Shown here: positions 1 through 8,700 of the stretch, piece after piece
Layout of the letters: the number at the start of each line of letters is the position of its first letter
How positions within the stretch are numbered: position 1 is the stretch's first letter
DNA from: an uncultured Eubacteriales bacterium
Lineage (GTDB): Bacteria > Bacillota > Clostridia > Saccharofermentanales > UBA5734
DNA length: 38,021 nucleotides
Direction: 5' to 3'
Assembly (NCBI GenBank): GCA_903919045.1
Contig: CAIXGU010000219.1
Location: 1 to 38,021, forward strand
Position numbers and translations under genes: made by a program
The notes under the pieces: generated by a model
What the model was told of the DNA's origin: nothing
The model's input: only the letters and a program-made list of their open reading frames with translations
Database searches by the model: none

Positions 1-1
1 G

Positions 2-388
2 GACTCGCCGTTCCGCGAGACGGCGAACGTGAAGGACGGCTCGAACGTGATGGCCGACATGGCCGTGCAGAGCTTCGCAGGCAACGCGGCGCGCGGGATG
101 ACCCTCGTCGCGCTGCACAACGGCGGCGGCGTCGGGATCGGAAAGGCGATCAACGGCGGCTTCGGCCTCCTGCTCGACGGGAGCGCGCGCGTCGACGCCG
201 TCATCCGATCGGCGATCCCGTGGGACGTCCTGTCGGGCGTCGCGCGGCGCAGCTGGGCCGGGAATCCCGCGAGCATCGAGACGGCGGAGGCGTACAATCG
301 AAGCCAGGAGGGCGCGGCGCGGATCCCGCTGCCGCACCGGGCGGACGACGGGCTCGTCGCCCGGACCCTCGCGGAGCGGTTGGGGTAG
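2..388 (+). CDS. hutU: urocanate hydratase, C-terminal part (cut by window start)
   Basis: This is the last 128 residues of urocanase, which hydrates urocanate to 4-imidazolone-5-propionate with NAD+ as a tightly bound electrophile, the second step of histidine breakdown in the cytoplasm. The reading frame is open from base 2, and the annotated ATG at 29 is internal. Family hallmarks seen are DSPFRET at the very start, then MADMAVQSFAGNAARGM, then VALHNGGGVGIGKAINGG, then ARRSWAGN. Together these match the conserved C-terminal part of HutU. It ends 16 bases before ftcD and is followed by hutI and fchA, so it is part of a hut operon whose beginning (probably hutH) lies upstream of the window. 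The N-terminal part cannot be assessed. Confidence 0.95.
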   Translation, partial: DSPFRETANVKDGSNVMADMAVQSFAGNAARGMTLVALHNGGGVGIGKAINGGFGLLLDGSARVDAVIRSAIPWDVLSGVARRSWAGNPASIETAEAYNRSQEGAARIPLPHRADDGLVARTLAERLG

Positions 389-404
389 GGAGGACGCGGA
401 ACGG

Positions 405-1316
405 ATGGGGAGCGCGGCGGACGGACGGATCGTGGAGTGCGTGCCGAACGTGAGCGAGGGGCGGGACCCGCAGGTCGTCGAGGCGCTGCTCGGGGCCGTC
501 CGCGGGACGCGGGGCGCCACGCTGCTCGACGCGTCGAGCGACCCGAGCCACCACCGCACCGTGATCACGTTCGCCGGCCCGCCGGAGGCCGTCGAGGAGG
601 CCGCCGTGCACCTCGCGCGCGAGGCCGCCGTGCGGATCGACCTGACGCGCCACCGCGGGGAGCACCCGAGGATGGGCGCCGTGGACGTGATCCCGCTGAT
701 CCCCCTGCGGGGCGTGACGGTCGAGGAGGCCGTCGCCCTGTCGCGCCGCGTCGGAGAGCGCGTGTGGGCGGAGGCGGGCATCCCGGTGTTCCTCTACGAG
801 AAGTCGGCGACCGCGCCCCACCGCGCGAACCTCGCGGATATCCGACGCGGGCAGTTCGAGGGGATGGCCGCGAAGGTCCTGGAGCCGGAGTGGGAGCCGG
901 ATTTCGGCGGACGCCGGATCCACCCGACGGCCGGCGTCGTCGCCGTGGGCTGCCGCGCGCCGCTCGTCGCGTTCAACGCCAACCTGTCCACGCCCGACGT
1001 CGCCGTCGCCTCGCGCATCGCGAAGGCGGTCCGCGCGTCGTCCGGCGGGCTGCCCTGCGTGAAGGCGCTCGGCGTGCGGCTCGAGGAGCGCGACCTCGCG
1101 CAGGTCTCGATGAACCTGACGGATTTCGCCGTGACCTCCCTCCGCACAGTCCTCGACGCCGTGCGCGCCGAGGCGGAGAAGGAGGGCGTCCGCGTCGTCG
1201 GCACGGAGATCGTCGGCCTCGTGCCGGCCGCCGCGCTGGGTCCCGAGGAGGGCCGCGACCTGAGGCTCGAGGCGTTCGACGCGGACCGCCAGGTCCTGGA
1301 GCGGCGCCTTGGCTAG
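405..1316 (+). CDS. ftcD: glutamate formimidoyltransferase (stand-alone)
   Basis: A 303-residue formiminotransferase that moves the formimino group from N-formimino-glutamate to tetrahydrofolate, releasing glutamate. The N-terminus GRIVECVPNVSEGRD and the segment HRGEHPRMGAVDVIPLIPL are characteristic of the family; the His pair in SDPSHHRT and the IHPTAGVVAVG segment also fit. The length equals the transferase domain alone. In animals this domain is fused to the cyclodeaminase, whereas here the cyclodeaminase is the separate gene fchA two genes downstream. A GGAGG lies 11 bases before the ATG. The 3' end overlaps the hutI start by 8 bases, so the two are probably translationally coupled. Confidence 0.95.
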   Translation: MGSAADGRIVECVPNVSEGRDPQVVEALLGAVRGTRGATLLDASSDPSHHRTVITFAGPPEAVEEAAVHLAREAAVRIDLTRHRGEHPRMGAVDVIPLIPLRGVTVEEAVALSRRVGERVWAEAGIPVFLYEKSATAPHRANLADIRRGQFEGMAAKVLEPEWEPDFGGRRIHPTAGVVAVGCRAPLVAFNANLSTPDVAVASRIAKAVRASSGGLPCVKALGVRLEERDLAQVSMNLTDFAVTSLRTVLDAVRAEAEKEGVRVVGTEIVGLVPAAALGPEEGRDLRLEAFDADRQVLERRLG

Positions 1317-2556
1317 CGCGCGGACGGTCCTCGTCCGGAACATCGGCCTCCTCGCGACGCCCGAAGGCGGCGCGCCGCTGCGCGGCGCCGCGCAGGGCGC
1401 GGTCCGCCGGCGGCGGGACGCCTCCGTGCTGCTCGTCGGCGGCGTCGTGGCCGGCGTCGCGGAGGGCGGGGAGATTCCGCGGCACCCGCCGGACGTCGCC
1501 GCTTCCGGCGTCGAGGAGATCGACGCGGGCGGGCGCCTCGCGACCCCCGGGCTCGTCGACGCGCACACGCACCTCGTCTTCGCGGGCTTCCGCCAGCACG
1601 AGGTCCCGCTGCGCCTGCGCGGCGCCTCCTACGGCGAGATCCTCGCGGCGGGCGGCGGCATCCTGTCGACGGTGGCCGCGACGCGCGCCGCCTCCGAGGA
1701 CGCCCTCTTCGAGCGGGCCGTCGGGTTCGTGCGGGAGATGGCCGGGCACGGCGTCGTCCTCGTCGAGGCCAAGAGCGGCTACGGGCTCGACGCCGCCACG
1801 GAGGAGAAGCAGCTGCGCGTGGTGCGCCGGCTCGCGTCGGAGCCGGGGCTCGGCGTCGGTCTCGTCCCGACATTCCTCGGGGCGCACGCGGTCCCGCCGG
1901 AGTACGCGGGGCGCGCGGACGCCTACGTCGACCTCGTCTGCCGGGAGATGCTCCCGCGGATCGCCGCGGCCGGCCTCGCGGAGGCCTGCGACGTCTTCTG
2001 CGAGCGGGGCGCCTTCACGCCGGCGCAGTCCCGCCGCGTGCTCGCCGCCGCCGCCGCGCTCGGCCTGCGGACGAAGGTCCACGCGGACGAGCTCGAGGAA
2101 TCGGGCGGGAGCGCCCTCGCGGCGGAGATCGGCGCCGCGAGCGCCGAGCACCTGGTCGCGACCGGCGACGCGGCGCTCGACGGGATGGCCCGCGCCGGGA
2201 CCGTCGCGGTCCTGCTGCCGGGCACTTCGCTGTATCTCGACCGACCGTTCGCCCGCGCGCGGGAGATGGTCGCCCGAGGCGTCCCCGTGGCGATCGCGAC
2301 CGACTTCAACCCGGGGTCCTGCCCGTCGCCCGACCTGGAGCTATGCATGACGCTCGGCTACGTGAAGTACCGGCTCTCGCCCGAGGAGATCCTCGTGGCG
2401 GTCACCCTGAACGCGGCCTGCGCGCTCGGGCGCGGCGCGACGCACGGGTCCGTCGAGCCGGGGAAGAGCGGCGGAGTCGTCCTGTGGGACGCCGAGGATC
2501 TGGAGACGCTCGCATACCGGATGGGCAGTCGCCTCGCGCTGCGGACGATCCGGTGA
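1309..2556 (+). CDS. hutI: imidazolonepropionase
   Basis: A 415-residue metal-dependent hydrolase of the amidohydrolase superfamily that opens the imidazolone ring to N-formimino-L-glutamate, the third step of histidine degradation. Visible motifs are VDAHTHLVF near residue 85 (HxH metal ligands), the substrate-site AKSGYGLD, the metal-site HADEL, and ATDFNPGSCPS with the conserved Asp. Length is normal for HutI (about 400-420). The start is a TTG at 1309 with a GGAG about 7 bases upstream inside ftcD. No better-placed ATG exists, and the N-terminal VLVRNIGLL strand needs this start. It is flanked by ftcD, which uses its product, and by fchA. Confidence 0.95.
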   Translation: MASARTVLVRNIGLLATPEGGAPLRGAAQGAVRRRRDASVLLVGGVVAGVAEGGEIPRHPPDVAASGVEEIDAGGRLATPGLVDAHTHLVFAGFRQHEVPLRLRGASYGEILAAGGGILSTVAATRAASEDALFERAVGFVREMAGHGVVLVEAKSGYGLDAATEEKQLRVVRRLASEPGLGVGLVPTFLGAHAVPPEYAGRADAYVDLVCREMLPRIAAAGLAEACDVFCERGAFTPAQSRRVLAAAAALGLRTKVHADELEESGGSALAAEIGAASAEHLVATGDAALDGMARAGTVAVLLPGTSLYLDRPFARAREMVARGVPVAIATDFNPGSCPSPDLELCMTLGYVKYRLSPEEILVAVTLNAACALGRGATHGSVEPGKSGGVVLWDAEDLETLAYRMGSRLALRTIR

Positions 2557-2575
2557 GGAAGAGGAAGGGGACGCC

Positions 2576-3205
2576 ATGAAGCTCGCCATCGCCACCCTGA
2601 CGCAATACCTCGAGGCCCTCTCCTCGGCGGAGCCCGTCCCCGGCGGCGGCAGCGCGGCGGCCCTCTGCGGCGCGCAGGGCGCGGCGCTCGTCGCCATGGT
2701 CGGCGCACTCACCCTCGGGAAGCCCCGCTACGTGGCCAACGAGGTGGAATGCCTCTCCGCGATGGAGAGGGGGCGCGAGCTCGCGCGCCGGCTCGAGGCG
2801 CAGGTCGACGCGGACGCGGACGCCTATCGCGCCGTCCTCGCGGCCGTCCGTCTGCCGAAGGCGACGGACGAGGAGCGGACGCGGCGGGCGCAGGCCATCG
2901 CGGAGGCGACGAAGGGCGCGGCGGAGGCGCCGATGCTCACGCTCGCGCTGGCGCTGGAGGCGCTGCAGGCCGCGCGCACGCTCGTCGGGCGGTCGAACGC
3001 CGCGTGCGCGAGCGACCTCGGCGTGGCGGCGGCGAGCCTGGCCGCATGCGCCAAGGGCGCCTGGCTGAACGTTCGGACGAACCTGCCGGGGATCCCGGAC
3101 GAAGGGGAGCGGGCGCGGCTGTCGGCTGAGGGGACCTTCCTCGCGGTCGAGTGCGAGACCCTGGCGTCGGAGATCGGCCACGCCGTGACGCGGACGCTGG
3201 AGTAG
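2576..3205 (+). CDS. fchA: formiminotetrahydrofolate cyclodeaminase
   Basis: A 209-residue cyclodeaminase of the FTCD C-terminal family. It converts 5-formimino-THF to 5,10-methenyl-THF and ammonia, so histidine-derived carbon enters the one-carbon pool. The diagnostic PVPGGGSAAALCGAQGAAL glycine-rich segment is at residues 22-40, followed by an all-helical body; LVGRSNAACASDLGVAA is also typical. Length matches stand-alone FchA proteins. The ATG has a purine-rich AGGAAGGGGA about 5 bases before it. It is the last gene of the hut cluster; only 53 bases separate it from the convergent M28-like gene, with no clear terminator there. Confidence 0.93.
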   Translation: MKLAIATLTQYLEALSSAEPVPGGGSAAALCGAQGAALVAMVGALTLGKPRYVANEVECLSAMERGRELARRLEAQVDADADAYRAVLAAVRLPKATDEERTRRAQAIAEATKGAAEAPMLTLALALEALQAARTLVGRSNAACASDLGVAAASLAACAKGAWLNVRTNLPGIPDEGERARLSAEGTFLAVECETLASEIGHAVTRTLE

Positions 3206-3258
3206 AGGGCGCGCAGAGCGGGTGCCGAAGGGCGTCCGCTCCTCGGGACGTCAGGACG

Positions 3259-4449
3259 TCAGGAACCGGCCTCCGGGGTTCCGGTCGGCGTCGCCGTGGC
3301 CGCCTGCGGGGTGACGTCGGCCGTGCCTTCGTCGATGCCCCGCTCGACCATCTTCTGCAGGAGGAAGGCCACCCGGTCGACGCGGTCCTTGAGACGGTCC
3401 GCGTCGAGGATCTCCTGGAGCGCGGCGAGGCCGTCGGACGGCGTTCCGCGGATCCGGCCCATCGTCGTCGAGAAGGCCGGGTTGCGGCTCTCGGCGGTGG
3501 CGTCGAGGGAGCGCGCGAAGAAGTCGTAGGATTCGAAGAAGACGACGGGGATGCCCTTCGCGTCGAACGGAACCCAATCCGACTTGTTGGAGGACACCTC
3601 GCGGAACAGCACCGGCGCGCCGTCGCCGAGCAGGTCGACGGAGAAGCCGGCCTGGTTCGTGCGGAGGTCGATGCTGTACTTGATCGCGAGGTCGGTCATC
3701 TCGTAGAGCTTCTTGCGCATCGCGTACTTGCGGCCGGCCGCGAGCGAGGACCAGCCCGCGTTCGCGTAGAGCTTGTCCCCGGCGTAGATCGACTCCACGC
3801 AGTACACGGCCTCCAGGCCGGCGAGGTCGACATCGCTCAGCCCGCTAAGGTATACGCGGGCTCCGAGCTGATCCGCGCCGCCGGCGCCGAAGAACGCGAA
3901 CCGGACGTCGAAGCCGTTGGCTTCGGACTTCAGGGCGCGGGCGGCCTGCAGCAGCGCGGCGATGCCCGACGCGTTGTCCTGGATTCCATCGTAGCCGGGC
4001 GCCGCCTCGGCTTCGGCGGACCCCAGGAGCGTGTCGTAGTGGGCGCACAGGAGAACGGTGCGGCGGACCGAGCGCGTCTCGCCGGATGCCGGGTCGGTGA
4101 CGCGGAATCCGGTTCCGCGGCGGGTCGCGACGAGATTGCGGGACGTCGCCTCGCCCCGGTCCTCGGGGACGGGCGTCCCGTTCGCGTCGAAGAACGACTC
4201 GGCGACGTCGTAGCCGAGCTCGCGGAGTTCCGTCTTGAGGTATTCGGCCGCCGCGGCCTCCCCGGCGGAGAAGGCCTTCCGGAAGGGGACGGCCGTGGCG
4301 AAGGCGGTCGCGAACATCGCGCCGTAGGTCTCGGTGTCCTTGTAGGTCTCCGTCGCGGCGTTCTCCGAGCAGCCCGCCGTCAGGACGGCGGCCGAGAGGA
4401 GGAGGGCCGCCGCGAGGGCGCGGCGACGGGGCGGGAGGAGGACAGGCAT
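3259..4449 (-). CDS. M28 peptidase-like lipoprotein, probably catalytically degenerate
   Basis: A 396-residue lipoprotein. The N-terminus has a basic stretch, a hydrophobic helix and the lipobox LTAGC, so it should be anchored on the outer face of the membrane. The body resembles M28 zinc aminopeptidases: CAHYDT near residue 135 supplies the first His ligand and QDNASGIAALLQAARAL the bridging Asp. However, the usual FFGAEExGLxGS segment, which carries the general-base and zinc-ligand Glu, reads FFGAGGADQLGAR. The late His-Thr-x-x-Asp motif reads RGTPSDG. Both changes suggest it no longer hydrolyses peptides, or does so differently. The tail (TATPTGTPEAGS) is Thr/Pro-rich. The start is the ATG at 4449, with AAGGAG 7 bases upstream and the signal peptide at the right place; the ORF track extends much further but runs through hemW. 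Confidence 0.85.
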   Translation of the reverse strand: MPVLLPPRRRALAAALLLSAAVLTAGCSENAATETYKDTETYGAMFATAFATAVPFRKAFSAGEAAAAEYLKTELRELGYDVAESFFDANGTPVPEDRGEATSRNLVATRRGTGFRVTDPASGETRSVRRTVLLCAHYDTLLGSAEAEAAPGYDGIQDNASGIAALLQAARALKSEANGFDVRFAFFGAGGADQLGARVYLSGLSDVDLAGLEAVYCVESIYAGDKLYANAGWSSLAAGRKYAMRKKLYEMTDLAIKYSIDLRTNQAGFSVDLLGDGAPVLFREVSSNKSDWVPFDAKGIPVVFFESYDFFARSLDATAESRNPAFSTTMGRIRGTPSDGLAALQEILDADRLKDRVDRVAFLLQKMVERGIDEGTADVTPQAATATPTGTPEAGS

Positions 4450-4497
4450 GGAACGCTCCTTCTTCCGCGCGCACGCGGAGGCTCGGGAAAGGTCAGA

Positions 4498-4506
4498 TGC
4501 TATAAT
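4498..4506 (+). promoter_or_regulatory. extended -10 promoter (TGCTATAAT) for hemW, probably shared with divergent gene
   Basis: TGC followed by a perfect TATAAT lies 24 bases before the hemW ATG in the 81-base gap between divergent genes. No good -35 is seen, which extended -10 promoters can do without. On the other strand the same bases read TATTAT, a candidate -10 for the M28-like gene, so the two promoters may overlap. Confidence 0.65.
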
Positions 4507-4530
4507 ATCACGGACTGGAGGCGTCCATCC

Positions 4531-5679
4531 ATGCACCTGTCCCCGCCGTCCGCGGCCTACGTCCACGTCCCGTTCTGCGCGCACCGCTGCGGGTACTGCG
4601 ATTTCACGACGTACGCCGGCCTCCTCCCGCTCGTCCCCGCGTATTTCGACGCCGTGCGGCGGGAGATCGCCCGCGCCGCGCCCGGTTTGGACGCCGTCCG
4701 GACGGCGCCGCTCGCGACGGTCTACTTCGGCGGCGGCACGCCCTCCCTCGTCGACGAGGCGGAGCTCGCCGCGACGATGCGGGCCCTCGACCGCGCCTTC
4801 GGCTTCGCGACGGACCTCGAGGCGACCCTGGAGGTCAACCCCGGCACGCTCCGCCGCGGCGCCCCCGAGGCCTGGCGCGCGGCCGGCTTCAACCGCGCCA
4901 GCGTGGGCGTCCAATCCTTCTCGGACCCGCTCCTCCGCGCGCTCGACCGCATCCACACGGCCGACGAGGCGGAGGCCGCGCTGCGCGTCCTCGCCCGGGC
5001 CGGCTTCCGGAACCTCTCGGTCGACCTCATGCTCGGGCTCCCGGGCCAGGCCGAGTCGGACGTCGTCGAAGCGGTGGATCGCGCCGCCGCGCTCGGCGCC
5101 GTGCACGTCTCGTTCTATTCGCTGACCGTCGAGGAGGGCACGCCCTTCGCCGCCCGCTACCCGGACGGGCGCGGCCTCCCGGACGACGACGAGGAGCGCC
5201 GGCTCTACGACGCGGCGCTCTCGGCCCTCGCGCGGCACGGCTTCGCCCAGTACGAGATCAGCAGCGCCGCGCGGCCGGGCTTCCGGTGCCGGCACAACCT
5301 CGTCTACTGGTCCGCCGAAGGGTACCTCGGCTTCGGGGCCGGCGCCCACGCCTATGTCGACGGCGTGCGCCGCGGGAACCTGCCGGGGATCGAGGCCTAT
5401 ATCCGGGCCCTCTCGGCGGACGGCTCCGCGGTGGCGTCCCGCGAGACCGTCGACGCCGACGGGGCCGCGGCCGAGACGATGCTGCTCGGCCTGCGCATGA
5501 ACGACGGCGTCTCCCGCACGGCCTACGCGGCGCGCTTCGGGGAATCGCCCGAGGCGCGCTTCGGGCACGCCCTCGCCGCGCTCGTCCGCGACGGGCTGGT
5601 CTCGGACGACGGCGACCGCATCCGGCCGACCCGGAAGGGGATCGACTTCTCGAACGTCGTCTCGCGCGCCTTCCTGTAG
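4531..5679 (+). CDS. hemW: HemW-type radical SAM protein (heme chaperone, HemN-like)
   Basis: A 382-residue radical SAM protein of the HemN/HemW family. HemW binds heme and delivers it to target enzymes; it is often mis-annotated as oxygen-independent coproporphyrinogen III oxidase. The cluster motif is CAHRCGYCDF (CxxxCxxC) at residues 17-24, followed by YFGGGTPSL, EVNPGTL, RASVGVQSF and DLMLGLPGQ in the usual order, and the C-terminal HemN domain. It lacks the longer N-terminus of true HemN, and the length fits HemW. The start at 4531 places HVPFC close to the N-terminus as in the family and has TGGAG upstream; the long upstream ORF is read-through of the antisense of the M28 gene. The last 22 bases, including the stop, are duplicated just downstream. 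Confidence 0.92.
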   Translation: MHLSPPSAAYVHVPFCAHRCGYCDFTTYAGLLPLVPAYFDAVRREIARAAPGLDAVRTAPLATVYFGGGTPSLVDEAELAATMRALDRAFGFATDLEATLEVNPGTLRRGAPEAWRAAGFNRASVGVQSFSDPLLRALDRIHTADEAEAALRVLARAGFRNLSVDLMLGLPGQAESDVVEAVDRAAALGAVHVSFYSLTVEEGTPFAARYPDGRGLPDDDEERRLYDAALSALARHGFAQYEISSAARPGFRCRHNLVYWSAEGYLGFGAGAHAYVDGVRRGNLPGIEAYIRALSADGSAVASRETVDADGAAAETMLLGLRMNDGVSRTAYAARFGESPEARFGHALAALVRDGLVSDDGDRIRPTRKGIDFSNVVSRAFL

Positions 5680-5702
5680 ACGTCTCGCGCGCCTTCCTGC
5701 AG
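5658..5702 (+). repeat. tandem duplication of the hemW 3' end (2 copies, period 23)
   Basis: The 22 bases CGTCTCGCGCGCCTTCCTGTAG ending at the hemW stop (5658-5679) are followed one base later by the same sequence with TAG changed to CAG (5681-5702). Looser CCGCGCCTTC-like copies follow. It lies outside the coding frame of both neighbours. Confidence 0.85.
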
Positions 5703-5780
5703 CCGCCCCGCGCCTTCGTGCCGTCGCCCCGCGCCGCATCCCCGCCTCCGCGCGCGGCCCGGCGGCTCGCATTCCCGATA

Positions 5781-5789
5781 TGCTACACT
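5781..5789 (+). promoter_or_regulatory. extended -10 (TGCTACACT) directly before addB
   Basis: TGC plus TACACT ends 6 bases before the addB ATG, so transcription would start at or next to the start codon. No ribosome site is visible between them. The 116-base gap after hemW otherwise holds only the duplicated hemW end and C-rich imperfect repeats. Confidence 0.55.
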
Positions 5790-5795
5790 CGTTCC

Positions 5796-8700
5796 ATGGG
5801 ACTTCGCATCCTCCATGGCGGCATCGGAAGCGGCCGGACCCGACGCGTGCTCGCCGAGATCCGGGCGGCGGCCGAAGCGCGCCCGGAGAGCCGCGCGCTG
5901 CTCGTCGTCCCGGACCCCCTGAAGCTCGATACCGAAGCCTTCCTGATGCAGGCGACGGATCGCCGGTCGCTCCTTCTGGCCGAGGTCCTCGGCTTCCGGC
6001 GCCTCGCGGAGCGCGTCCTCGGCGAGGTCGGCGGGCTCGCCGCCCGCTACGTCGACGCGTCGGGCCGCACGATGGCGGTCCACCGCGTCCTCAAGGCGCA
6101 CGCCGCGGAGCTCGCCGCGTTCGGCCCGATGGCCGACCGGCCCGGCTTCGTCCCGCAGGTCGAGACCGTCCTTTCCGAGCTCCGCCGCTACGGCGTCCGC
6201 CCGGATGACCTCGTCCGGTCGCCCGCCGAGAGCGGGGACGACAGGGCCGCCGCCTCCTTCCGCGGCAAGGCGCACGACCTCGCGGTCGTCCTGCGCGGGT
6301 ACGAGGAGACGCTCGACCGACTGGGCCTGCTGGACCCCGGGGGCGACCTCGACCGCCTCTCCGGGATCCTGCGCAGTGCGGCCGCGGACCGGGAATGGCC
6401 CTATGATCGGATCGCCTGGCTCCGCGACGCGTCGGTCTGGATCGACGGCTTCGGCGAGCGGCGCGACTTCACGCCCCAGGAGACGCGCGTCGTCGAGGCC
6501 CTCGCCGGACTGTGCCGCGAGGTGACCGTGACGCTGTGCGCCGACATCGTCCCGGGGGACGAGGCCGCCGCGCTCGACGGACCCGACGCGCTCGCGATCG
6601 GGCGACGCACCGCGTATCGCCTGAACCGCCGCCTCGCCCCTCTCCTGGTCCCCGGCGGCGTCGTGGCGCTGGATTCCCCCGGCCGCGGCCTCCACCCGGA
6701 GCTTTTGCACCTCCGCCGCTCCCTCGAGCGAGGATTCTCCGAGCCGTACGACGGTCCGGCGGACGCGGTCGTCGCGTTCGAGGCGTCGGACGCGTATGAG
6801 GAGACGGCCTGGGCGGCCGCGGAGATCCGACGCCTCGTCGAGGCCGGGAATCTCCGTTTCAGGGACGTCGCGGTCGCGGCCTGTTCCTTCGAGGCGTACG
6901 CGCCCCTGCTCGAGTCCGCCTTCGAGGCCTCCGGGGTCGCGGCGTTCCTCGACCGGGAGGTCCGCCTGACCGGATCCGCGCTGCCCCGCTTCGTGCTGTC
7001 GTTCCTCAACATCGCGTCCGCCTCGTGGTCGCTCGAGTCCGTGATGGCCTGCCTGCGGACGGGCCTCGCCGGCGTGGAGCCCGAGGAGGCCGACCGGCTC
7101 GAGAACTTCTTCCTCGCGCGGGGGATCCGCGGGAAGAACCGGATCTTCGACGACCGTCGCTACGCGCCGGACTTCGAGGCGGAATCCGCCGTCCTGACCG
7201 GAGATGCGGACGAGGAGGGCGAAGGCCCCGGGACCGGTTCCGGAAGCGGAACCGGCACCGGGACCGTACGCGCCGCGACCGAAGCGGACGCCGTCCGCGC
7301 GATCCGCGACCGGGCGCTCCGGCCGCTCGCCGACGCGCTCGAGTCCGTCGGAGGCCGGAAGACCTGCTCCGAGCGCTGCGCCGCTCTCGAGACCTACCTG
7401 CGGGATCGCGGGATGCCCGACCGCGTCTACAGGCTCGCGGACGCGCTGCGCGCGAAGGGACTGGCCGACGGGTCGATGCGCCTCGTCAAGTCGTGGAACG
7501 CCCTGTGCTCGGTGCTCCGGCAGATGGAGGACGTCGCCGGCGACGAGCCGATTCCGCTGGACGACTTCGCGGCGCTGCTCTCATCCGGCATCGACGCCGC
7601 CCGCGCCGGCACGATCCCGGCCTCCCCCGACGCCGTGATCGCCGGTCCGCCGGACCGGGTGATCGCGCGCCGGCCCGCCGTGCTGTTCGTCCTCGGGGCG
7701 TCCGCCGACGCGCTGCCGCAGAAGGGCGTCTCCGAAGGCCTCCTCACCGCGGCGGACCGCGAGAGCCTCGCCGCCGAGTCGGGGATCGACCTCCCGAGCG
7801 GCGTGGCGGACAAGCCCTTCGAGGACGCGTTCCGGGAGTATTCGCTGCTGTCGCTGCCGACGGAGCGCCTGTATCTCGGCTACGCCGCGACCGACCGCAA
7901 GGGCGCGAACCTGGACCCTTCGCCGACGGTCGTGCGCGTCGCCGAGCTGCTGCCCGGACGCCGCCGCGTGCGCGTCGGCCCGCTCGCCGAGGCCGGCCCC
8001 GAAGACCCCCGGCGGCGCGTCGCGCCGGCCGGCCCCGCGCACGGGAACGTCTCCGCCGGCGAAGATGCCGACCCGGACCTGCGGACGGTCCGGCTGCCGG
8101 CCGGCCTGGTCGCCGCCGCATACGGCGGCGCGCCGTCGATGAGCGTCTCCCAGCTGGAGACCTACGCGGCCTGCCCCTTCTCGCATTTCTGCAAGCATCT
8201 GCTCGCGCTCCGTCCGAGGGACGAGTGGAAGCCCGAGCTCTCCAGCGCGGGCACGCTCGCGCACGGCGTCGTGGAGCTGGCGATGGACGCGCTCCGCGGC
8301 CGGATCGAGGCGTCGCTGCGGGAAGGCGGGGACCCGGACGACGTGCTGCGGGACTACCTGGCTTCCGACGTCGGCGCGGAGGTGGACCGGCTGCTCCGCA
8401 CGGCCGCCCGACGCGAGCGGCTCGGCATGTTCTTCGACGAAGGCTTCCGCATGTCGGCCGGCCGCAAGGTCCGCGACACGGCCGAGGCCTCTCTCCGCGC
8501 GGCCGCGCGCCAGCTGCTCGGGAGCCCGTTCCGGCCCGTCCTCGCCGAATGGGGCTTCGGGACGGAGACGGGGAACGCGCTCGTCGTGCGGCTCGCCGAC
8601 GGCACGCCCGTGCGGTTCCAGGGCCGCGTCGACCGCGTGGACGCCGATCGCTCCGGCGACGACGAGCGCTTCGCGATCGTCGACTACAAGACGGGCGACA

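Noticed and set aside
437-2350. 637-residue plus ORF over ftcD and hutI
   Set aside because: Shadow frame with Arg/Pro-rich low complexity; ftcD and hutI explain the region fully.
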